From Lamellibrachia satsuma (lineage: Eukaryota; Annelida; Polychaeta; Sabellida; Siboglinidae), in assembly GCA_033239005.1 (NCBI GenBank), contig BSQZ01000052.1:3506501-3570500 (forward strand): a stretch of 64,000 nt of DNA, given 5' to 3'. The position numbers and the translations under genes were made by a program. The notes under the pieces are model-generated. The model saw only the letters and a list, made by a program, of their open reading frames with translations, had not been told where the DNA came from and searched no databases. This document shows positions 21,601 through 33,464 of the stretch, piece after piece (the first letter of the stretch is position 1; every line of letters starts with the position of its first letter).

Positions 21601-23095
21601 CCATTATTTAAAAAGGGTTCGAGAAATAAGTCAGAGAATTACCGACCAGTGAGTTTAACGTCAGTGATTTGTAAATTATTAGAAAGGTTAATTAAAGACC
21701 ATATGGTGGACTTCCTCGTTAAGCATAAATTATTAAATTCATCTCAACATTGATTCCTTAAAGCGAGGTCATGCTTAACAAATATGTTATGTTTTTTGGA
21801 AGAAATCACTAAGTGGATAGACGTGGGATCGCCAGTAGATATTATCTATTTAGATTTTCAGAAAGCTTTTGACAAAGTGCCACATCAAAAATTACTACTT
21901 AAATTAAAAGCCCATGGTATCGGGGATAGCATAACTGACTGGATAGAACAATGGCTGACTGACAGAAGACGAGTTGTAGTAGATGGAGAAGTTTCAAATT
22001 GGAAATCGGTTTTGAGTGGGGTACCTCAAGGATCAGTATTAGGACCTATATTATTGTTAATATATATCAATGACTTGGATGACAGTATAACAAGTAACGT
22101 ACTGAAATTTGCAGATGACACAAAACTGTTTAGAAAGGATAATACTGATGGTGATAAACAACATCTACAAAATGATCTAGACAGATTAGTGAAATGGTCT
22201 GAGAAATGGCAGATGTTCAATTTTGGGAAATGTAAATGCCCACATACAGGACATGGGAACTTGGACGTAAACTATAAAATGGGAGATACTGTTCTGGTTA
22301 CTACTGTTAAAGAAAAGGACTTAAGCACTGATATGAAAGTTTATTGCAGCTTCAAATGATAATCAAATTCTTGGATTGATTAGAAGAAACATAACATACA
22401 AGGGAAAAAAGTTAATTATACCTCTTTATAAAGAAATAGTTAGACCTCATTTAGAATTTGTAAGCATGGAGATCATATCATACGAAGGATATAGAAACGC
22501 TTGAATGCATACAAAGGAGAGCAACTAAAATGATTCCAGAACTGAGAGACCTTAGTTATGAAGAACGCCTGAAAGAATGTGGTTTAACAACTCTAGAGAC
22601 AAGGAGGTTAAGAGGAGATCAGATTGAAGTTTTTAAGATATTGAATGGTTATGAAAATATTGATAGAAATATGTTTTGCTCACTCAAGAAGGATAGCAGA
22701 ACTAGATGTCATGAGGTAAAATTAGTAAAGGATCAATGTAGATTGGACATAAGGAAGCACTCGTTCTCACAGAGGACAATAAATGAATGGAACAAACTGT
22801 CTACAGATTGTGTAACTACTAGCAGCATGAATATGTTTAAAAACAAGGTTGACACATATCTCAGGAGGGCGGGTTATAAGTAGATGAACATTGTTGGACT
22901 CTCGATAAGCCAATGGCTTCCTTGTCCACTTGCCATATGGGCCTTTGGCTTGGATGGCAAATCTTGTTAAAATATATATATATATATAAATATATATAAT
23001 CAGTATCTGGATTGCTTGTTCCATTTGTAAAGGACCCAAGCATACTTACTAGAGACATGTCGAATTTAAAGACAGTACTGGCTTGTGATAAATCG

Positions 23096-23185
<90 letters not shown>

Positions 23186-26100
23186 GAATAATTGAGGACC
23201 TAGTATTCAGCCTTGTGGGACCCCCATGTTTAAGACATTTGATTTGATGTCATAAATTTTTACTCTTGAGGGATTCAAATACAAATGCAATTACAAATAC
23301 TATGAAATGCAACAGTATTTAAATACAAATACATTGGGAAGTATTGGAAATACTCTTCAAAATACTTGACAAACCTGTCTTTTTATTGACCTGTTCCATT
23401 TGGGGTATGGGAGGAGCTAGATTATAGAACAGGGTAGGGATCCACAGGTGCGATTGGATGCTGGTAATTGGTATGCTATAGGGTCAATCCAGTACTGTAG
23501 CAGTAATAGCAATGTGGTCAATCATGATTCAGGGAAACTGGACATGGGTAAGGGTGAATACTCTGGCTAGAAGTTCTTGGCACTGATCATGATAAAAAAC
23601 GAACAGTCATGTTGTTGCTAATTGCAATTAAGTGCCCTGATATGGGACAGTGTAAATTAGACAGTGCAAATAAGATCAAGATTTTTAGTAGCACTTGACT
23701 TGTAGTAATATAGAACTTAATAGATGGCAAACTTGATTTAATTTTTTTTTTAATCAGACAAATAATCAGGATTTTTAGTAGCACTTGTAGTAGCATAGAA
23801 CTTAATAGAAGGCAAACGTTGATGCTTTACTTTGTAACAGCGTCGATTCACCCATATATTGTGTGGTGTGGAGTGGTGGCATGCTGTCTGATGAATGTAG
23901 GACAGAAAGTAACAGGACAAAACGTAATAGGTTATTTAGATTATGATTACAATGTATACATTATAAGGGTACTTTCGTGTGACAATGTTGTGTGGTATGA
24001 AAGTTCATTTCAAGTTATATAAAAAAAATCTAACTTGCCATTTATTGATATCCGTGCCAAAAGTATTTGAAATAGTATTTGAAAGTATTTGAAAATTTAA
24101 AATACTTTAGGGAAGTATTTAAATACAAATACTTTAATTCCATGTCAAATGCAAATACTTAAAAAGTATTTAAATACTTTCAAATACAAATGAATTTGAC
24201 CCTATATCTGGTGTCAACTTAGCTAAAGCTCTTGTTGAGATGATATCAAGGGTCAGATATCTGCCACAAGCAGTAACTTTGCTATACAGTGTCAGTATTA
24301 AAATAATACAGCATTTACAAATAACATACCACATTACCTATGATTATGCGCACTTCTTCAGTTCCCAGTGATTTTATGTTTGTCATCTCTTCATATGTGA
24401 ACATTTCCAGATACTCAGCCTGTACAATTTCTTCAGTTGTTGATAACGCTTTAACGCTTTCTTCAATTTCACTCATTGTACGTTCAATGTCAGACTGACT
24501 GAGAGCTGTGATGTGAAAGAAGGTGCCGGACTGTCCCTGTGAGGAGCTTCCACCCTTTGCAACTGTCTGCCTGCGGGGAGTTGGTTGCTGTGGTCTCACT
24601 GTATAGACAAATACATTACGTTTGCATATCAGTATAAAACAGACAACTGCTGTATGAAAATTGAATTGAATTGAAAACCTTTATTGTCCATTAAATGTAT
24701 CACATAAAATGGAAATTTTCCTTTGGGCTCACACTTTTAAGGTATAAACAATAAGACAAATGATTAATATATGAGACAATTAAAACATATAAAACATTTA
24801 AAACATGTTTGTGAGTACTGTACTTCATTGCTATCCCATCAGTTCAATTACAGCACATGCATGTACACACACACGTGCTCATTTAAACAACTGATCCATG
24901 ACTTCCTTGGACATGATATACAACAGCAAGTTCATGCACTAGAATTCAATATATATATATATACATGCTTACAGCTGATGGAACAAAAGATCTCTTGTAA
25001 TGGTTTTTGCATGTCAGGGGCATTCTGAGTCGTTGACCAGACGGGAGAGTTTCAAAAGCAGAATTGAGTGGATCAGTGGAATCGTGGTAAATTTGAACAG
25101 CTTTCCTTCTCAAAGCCACACAGCTGTAGTTGTTTGATACCAACAATTTTGCCCGCCTGGTTGACCACGCGAGCCTGTCTTGCTTTGTTCTTGACAGACA
25201 AATTGCCATACCATAACACTAGGTTAAAAGAAAGTACGCTTTCAATTAAAGACCTGTACACCAACTGCTGACACTGAAGCTCCTTAATTTCCGGTGCAAA
25301 AACAGACGTTGTTTTGCCTTTTTGTATATGTGGTCTACATTATCAGTGAAGGTAAGGTTTTCATCAACAACAGTACCAAGATACTTGAAAGTGGATACTG
25401 TTTCCACACTCTGCCCATTGATCATCAGTGGTTGAGAAAGAGGATGCAATGCACCCTTGACTCGACCACGTCCAAAGCATATCTCGTTTTTTCTGGTCAC
25501 TGAGCTCAAGAAAACTGTTGTCAAACCAGGATACAAGCATTTCAACATATTAGTAATACTGTGAAAGTGATAATTCATGTTTGAGACATGCAATAAGTGC
25601 TATGTCATCAGCATATTTTATGAGCTTGAGTAGAGCATTATTACAAATTATCTCATTTATATACACTGAAAAAAGAAGAGGGGACAAAACACACCCCTGT
25701 GGAGCACCTGTAAGTTCCTTAGACATAACTGAACCATCAGGCAAGACTATACACTCAGAGAGTGAGCCTCCCCTTGTCCAAACAGACAGAGGATCAACTC
25801 TCACGCAGACACGCTGCGGTCAGTCGCACAGAAATGCTCTGATCCAAAGAACCAAGGTGGGATTCACCTGTAAGTCAAGTAGACGCTGTAGAAGTAAATG
25901 AAGTTTAATGGTATTAAAAGCTGGGGAAAAATCCATGAAAAGTATCCTGACAAAATTCCCAGTAGAGTGTAAATGTTTAGAGAATGTATCAAGCAGTGTT
26001 AAAGTGGCATTCTCCACCCCTCCCTGCCCTGTATGTTAAAGTGGCATCCTCCACCCCTCCCTGCCCTGTATGTTAAAGTGGCATCCTCCACCCCTCCCTG

Positions 26101-29100
26101 CCCTTTATGTTAAAGTGGCATCCTCCACCCCTCCCTGCCCTGTATGTTAAAGTGGCATCCTCCACCCCTCCCTGCCCTGTATGTTAAAGTGGCATCCTCC
26201 ACCCCTCCCTGCCTTATATGTTAAAGTGGCATCCTCCACCCCTCCCTGCCCTTTATGTTAAAGTGGCATCCTCCACCCCTCCCTGCCTTGTATGTTAAAG
26301 TGGCATCCTCCACCCCTCCCTGCCTTGTATGTTAAAGTGGCACCCTCCACCCCTCCCTGCCCTGTATGTTAAAGTGTCATCCTCCACCCCTCCCTGCCCT
26401 TTATGTTAAAGTGGCATCCTCCACCCCTCCCTGCCTTGTATGTTAAAGTGTCATCCTCCACCCCTCCCTGCCCTGTATGTTAAAGTGGCATACTCCACCC
26501 CCTCCCTGCCCTGTATGTTAAAGTGGCATATTCCACCCCCTCCCTGCCCTGTATACAAATTGCAGAGGATCCATGCGACCGGCCACGGCTGTTGTGAGCT
26601 GACAGTGTACAATTCTTTTAATGCATTTGCACAATACAGATGTTAATGCAGCAGGTCTGAAGTCTTTCACGAGAGTGGCATTTCATTTCTTAAGCACAGG
26701 TATAATGGTGGATAACCGCCATAAACGTGGAACACAAAACAAAAGCTGGAACAGGCATTTAAAAACACTCCCTAACTGAGTGGTACATTCTTTCAAAAAC
26801 TTTCCCTTCAGACCATCTGGCCCTGGGGCCTTCCAAGGGTTGACATGTGACAATACAGAAACAACGTGATCTTCGAACACTGACTGGTAATGGATCAAGA
26901 GACTAGCACAGATCATCATCACATTCGTTTCTGAAATCTTTATCATCAAAATGAGCATAAAAGGTGTTCATTTCATTTACAAACTTGTGATTGTGTCAGT
27001 TAGTGTGTCCTGGTCAGATTCACAGCTGTCAAAGAAGACATTCCAATCAGTTGCCTCGAAGCAGCCTCTGAGAGTCTCAGCACTATCAGGAGTCCAGTGT
27101 TTTATTGTGTGAACTTGAGGGGGTTCTTGCTTCAGTTTTTGGCAATATTTAGGAAGTAGATGAACAGCATTGTGGTCTGATCATCCAAGAGGGAGGTGGC
27201 ACCTGGAGACATATGCATCAGGAATATTCACGAAGCACATATCAAGTTTTATGTCCATCCGAGTAGGGCACGACACATATTGTTGGAGTGTAAGAAGCTG
27301 CTTGCTAATGTCACACCTGTTGAAGTTGCCTAACATGAACACAGGCTGGTCCAGTGACCTACTGACCGCCTTTTTGTCACATTTGGAGGCTACAATAATA
27401 ATAACAATAAAAGCTCTAATAATGAGCATCAGTAAATTGATCACTTTCATGTCGCAGTTGAAAGTATTTCAGGAGAATTTGACAAGGGATATAGATAAAC
27501 AAAAAATATTCCCTGGTAGGAAAATGAAAAAATTTAAGTACGTAGAGGAAACTGGAAGACTGTTTACTATTAAAAAATATAACTTAGTGGCAATTAAGCA
27601 CCTTGTGTCGATGCCAGCAGCACCCCAGACTTCAGGAATGAACAGGACAGCAACAAATCATGTCTTAAAAGGGGGCTGTGAGAAGTTTCCTATTTCAAAT
27701 GTCAAATCTTTCCATGGCATATGTCTACCTTCCTTCTTTGTGCATCTGTCCATCTCTATCTTCCCATTCATGTACACTAGTCACACAGACAAAACAAGTA
27801 AATTGTTGACTAATTTTCACTACAGAAATTGGAAGTTCACCTGGTTGCGAAGAGTCTCTCAAGGGCACCAGCTTCTCAAACTCTTGACGTGTTCTGTCGT
27901 CATAAGCAGCAATGATCACCTGTAGACAGAGACAGTTAAATTATTATTTACACTTTAATGATTGGTGCAGTTAAACAATTTCGTAGAAATGATTGTTATC
28001 CAAACATCAATGAAAGTTAGCAGCCATATTTGCGAGACATAAATCACAACTCAGCCATGGTAGCAAGTAGTAGTAGTAGCGATGATTTGTCTTGTGAGAC
28101 AACGCTTGTGTTAGCTGCTTTATGCCAGTAAATTGCCAGTGCCGCTCGCTGTTAGCCAGTGCAAAGGGTGAATATCTTTCAGATCTCTTGATCACATTCT
28201 TTTATCACAGTTCAGGTCACGGAACATCCACTGCACTTGTCCAAACCATTGCTGTCATCTATGTTTGATCATGCTGCAAACTAGCAGAATCTCAAGGTTG
28301 GTGACTTGCCATTTCACGCCACGGATTATACGTAGGCAGCGTACATGAAAGCTGTTTAGTTTTTAATCCTGTTTGCAATAGGTTGTTCAGATCCCTGCAC
28401 CATACAACAGGATGCTAAGAACTAATGCATAATACACTTTTGTATGCAGTGCCAGACCCTTTTTGTGAGTCTTCCAAGGGATGTTGCAATTTTGCCTAGT
28501 TGTTCTATCTGACTGCAAGACATACTATCTGAATCACTCTGTTAGACTAGTTGGGAAAAAACAATGACACAAAGTAAGTATTTTTGTAGAAGAAGCAGGA
28601 CAAACCATTTGGTATTGATTGTACAACTTGTGTCTTTCTGAACCAGTTATTTTAACAATATTTATACTGTGTTTATGAATTATGTAGTTGGTTTACAACT
28701 GTAGATAGCCTTCAGATCAGTAGAACGTTCTTCATTGGAAGAAATAAGAACCAGCAAAAAACCTTGGAGATGGAGCAAGTATCGTCTGAGGTGTGTTTCT
28801 TGATGGCACGCTTGAAGCACTGAACTACTTCCAAAGGGTTATAGTGGAGTTTTCCGCAGCCAACAGTTGGAAATGCAATGGAGTCTGCTTGTAGTTCTGA
28901 TGCTTTCTGCAGACATCTGTAAATCTGACCTTCAAGTAGCTGTGGAAAAGAAGGTCAGAGACAAATTGCACAAAATAGTTAAAGTTCCAGCTCTGAAGTT
29001 AACATATCACTTGGTGTAGAATTGTTATACAGTATTTGCATAACTTCAATTACCTAAGTGAAACAAGTCCAACATTCCTTGTGCACACCAGCAATAAGAC

Positions 29101-31923
29101 TATTTTCTTATTTAAAATAAAGGTGGGCAGTAGGCCTACAATGAATGGAACAGCCAGGAAGTGTTCAGAAACTGATAATTAGTCCCCGTGTTAGTCCCAG
29201 TTGCCCCGTAAACCCCAATATGCCTTGCATTACACACATTCACCACCTCGAGGTTTAATATACATTAATATAATACACATATAATTAAAACTAACCATGC
29301 CCAACTAAGATCAAGAATATCATGTCAGTGGTTTACTCAGAATGTGTTCTAAAAGTAGGAGATTCCAGTCATTTGACTGAGCGCTGACATGTTACTGTAA
29401 CCAGCAACTGATAAGCGCAGAAACCTAGACTATGCATGATGTATTAAGTGAAGCTGGCATACACAGAACCAATGCAAAGTCTCAAACAAATGTGCTATTT
29501 TTTTCAGAAAGAGGATTAGCTTAGTAAATAAAGGCCAAAATAGGTTAATTAATTAATTAATTAAGCTGAGATTGGACGCAAACAGTACAGCTATACAGCA
29601 ATAGGTGTATACAAATATATTTTCATTTGGCGAGTGAATTTTGCAAGACTATTACGCTCGTGGTGTGGCTCATGAAATTAAGGTGCTATGTGTTCAACAA
29701 GGTTTTCATAGTAAGCCACTGGCGTGATGTTCTTAATTGTAAATGGTTATATTTTAGTTACTCTTATAGGTGCAAAGGCCCCAAACCATGACGTTTGTTT
29801 CCCTTTAACTATTTTCTCTATGCTTTAATAAAGTGAAGTAGCACCTAAGAAAAATACTAATTTGTTGTACATGTCTCTAATTATATTAATCAACTACTCG
29901 TTGCAGAAATGTATAAAAAGGTGCATATATTACCGGGTAACTATATCTTTTCAATGGATTTATGCGCATGTGGAAAACATGTGTACAATTCAAGTCCCCG
30001 CACACCTGCGTCACCACCACATCTTCCCCATCATCGATGGCTTCATCATAGAGCTGTGACAGAAATCAATGATGGTTCACCAATCACCATTCAACACAGA
30101 AATGGGCGTTTCTGACTTAAAGCTTCCTCAACATTTCATTTAGCCCTTTGTGAGTCAGGTTCATCGATACATTAATTTGTGAAAGTGTGAATAGCCTGAT
30201 GCTATAGTACCCAATAGACACAAGTTAAACATGCCAACTTTTGCCTTTAGTGTTTCAAAAATTAATTTAACAGGTTGTGTGATGATAAAAAAAACACATT
30301 TGCATGAACGAGCTAGCATGTTGTAGTTGATACTACAGTGTATATAGAGAGGTTAGGTTGTTTGCGATATGTATAGGCATATTTAAACCAACCAAAACAA
30401 AAATACAACCTTTTATTGTGTTGTATAAATTATGTTCACTGGATATTTATGTGTAGAATTATTCTATGCACAAAAACATTTAAGAAGTTTTGTATACCTG
30501 TTGCATTTGCGCTCCACCTACGTTGTAGAATGCCCTGCAAATCTGTCCAGCCTTGGTGAGGTCATTGTCCTTTCCTGAAGGTGTGTTCACCAACACATCG
30601 GCCTGCAACAACAGTCATTTATTTCTTTACTCAATTAAGTGAGTGCCTTAACAGAGCTCAAATACTTGCCTGATACAATTTTCTGTAGAACTTTTTCCTA
30701 TTTGGTATTTTACCACCATATATCATAGGTCATGGTACATTGGTTTCTGGGTTCATTACTCTTCAAAGGTCAGAGCTGACAGGAAAACAGAAAGAAATTC
30801 TTTAACCAAACATTAGTACGTTTATTGGATCAACTGTCAGAGAGTATTGAACAAATAAAATCATGTTTGTGAAATCTTATAGCTGGAGGAATTCATAGCA
30901 AGAGGAAGTCACCGCTGGAGGAGTAGGTCATGATTGGAGAGGTCATGGCTGGTGGAAGTCATAGCTGGAGGACGTAATAGCTGGAGGAGGTCATAGCTGG
31001 AGGAGATCATAGATGGTTGAGGTCATCGCTGGAGGTATTTACATACAGATTTTCATTTGGTGAGCAAATATTGCCAGACTACCGGCACTAGTGATGTAGG
31101 GTTATCCAACAGTATGCCTATGGCATGGCCCATGAAATTAAAATGCTGTGTTTTCAGCAAGGTTTTCCTAGTAAAAAACTGGCATGATATTCTTAATTGT
31201 AGTTTCAAATGGTTATATTTTAGTAACTCTTATAAGTGCATAGGCCCAAACCATGACTTTATTATTGATGTAGTGTGGCACAAAACGGAAGAAATCAGCC
31301 CAAACCAGACTCATTATAGTGAAGAAATTGGAGCGAGTATTAATTTCTGAAACCTCAAAGAAGAGACAACACATCAATGAGGAAGTGTAATGACACCAGT
31401 TGGAATAGGACCTCAATATATACATATACAATATAAAATACTTCTATTGCGCTAAAATTCTCAGAAGACCCAAGCTCGGCAGCGCAACAAACAAAAGGGT
31501 GAAGCAATTCCTAATCTGTAAGTAGTTCCAGTTGTATTGGTACACTGGGGAGCTATGGAAGATAAGCAAGTTTAAGTTTAAACAGGTGGATGTTTAGCTT
31601 ATGATAAAATGTTGTTATTTTTCCTACATAAACATTAACAGGAAGTGAGTTCGACAGAGTCGGTGCAGCAGCTGAAAAAGTTCTAGTTCTGACAACTTAA
31701 CACTGGGAATGATGGACAGAGCATACATGTTTGGTTCACATTACCTTAAATCTTGTAAGATCAACCTGTTTCACTTCCAGTGCCACCTTGGATGTCCTTG
31801 GTGCAAAAGAAGCAAACAAAACTATTGATGTGGTACACATAATCTCACACTGACACCCATTCTTTTATGTCCTTAACATGCCAATTATTAACAATTGTAT
31901 GTATGTATATATGTGTGTATATA

Positions 31924-32001
<78 letters not shown>

Positions 32002-32063
32002 TATTATATCATATTCAGTGTTGTTGAATGCTGTCAGCACTGCGGTCTTCAGCAACCCCAAGG

Positions 32064-32113
<50 letters not shown>

Positions 32114-33365
32114 ATGTATGACTACGATTGTTTTTTATTCACTAATAAAAATTATGTTGTTACCTTTCATTATCTTTGTTATTGGGTTCTTCCTTACTCT
32201 CTCCATCTTCCTCGCAAGCTTCGCCTTCCCAGTCGTCACCTTCCTTGTCGTCTTCCTCACCTGTGGTGACTCTGATGAGACTCTTGCACTCGAACTGAAT
32301 ACCATGAATCACTTTAGATCCGTGTTCTTCAGACATGTACGTTGCCAGACCTAAAAGTAAAGCCAAATTCATTCTGGAGTAAATCTATATTAAAACTGTC
32401 ATCAGTGTTCTAAAAGCATATTTACACAAATACAATCATGTCTATAGATGCAAATTTCTAAATCATTATATCAGTTGGTGTATTTAACGTGAAATTAAGG
32501 GTATTTCCTTCCAAAATTGTCAAACAAAGAACTACCCCCATATATGCCAACATCATAATATTTCCAAATAAAAATGGCACGTCACTGGTCTGAGTATTGG
32601 CATAAAATAGGCATATTGTTGAGTGTTCTGTGTGGAAAATATACAGTTTGTTCCACAGTGGCAGAGATGAAGTCAGGATCACATCATAACTATAATTCAC
32701 GTAATTCAAGTTATTGTTTGTAGCCTCTCAAATTCTTGTTATATTGGTGCAGCCATTTTACATAGTATCCTGAAACCAGAGGTTGGCAAATATTCTTGAG
32801 AAGGCTCTTATGGTTTTTTCAAGAAAATGTTACGCACACATATCCACGCACTGCATGCATTAATATAAGAAATAAGAACGTTAAAAAAAATTAACAATGT
32901 TGAAGATCAAATTTGATTTGGAATTATGGATGGGAACAAACACTGCGTGTGAATAACAAAACCATTGTCATTAATGTATCATTCTATTATCATATATTAC
33001 CTCACACTAAAAAAATTGTACTGCTATGATATCAATCTTGTAAATGTTTGAATTGCTTAGCATGTGAAGCGTTGCAAAAGACCAGGTCCACCGTTTCATC
33101 CCACTGCTTAGGCTTACAGCCATAGAGTTAAAAGTTTCGCCTACCAGGTAAGCTGAACTTCACTGTCTTGTGAATTATCTGTCCCACAAATGTCCTGATA
33201 TCTGTCAATACATCATTCACCAATCTGACATGGCCAGATACTTGGATGACACCTTTCCCGTTTCGTGACGTTGTCATTGTCACTCGGGTGCTTTGAGTGC
33301 TATAAAACAACAGGTTTTAGTAAATATATATATAAATTTACAACTGGATGTTGACATTATTTGAG

Positions 33366-33464
<99 letters not shown>

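Noticed and set aside
27170..27925. 251-codon + strand ORF
   Set aside because: It is the antisense of a LINE endonuclease and of the real PARP A exon at 27841-27919, which is supported by splice sites and by paralogue B.
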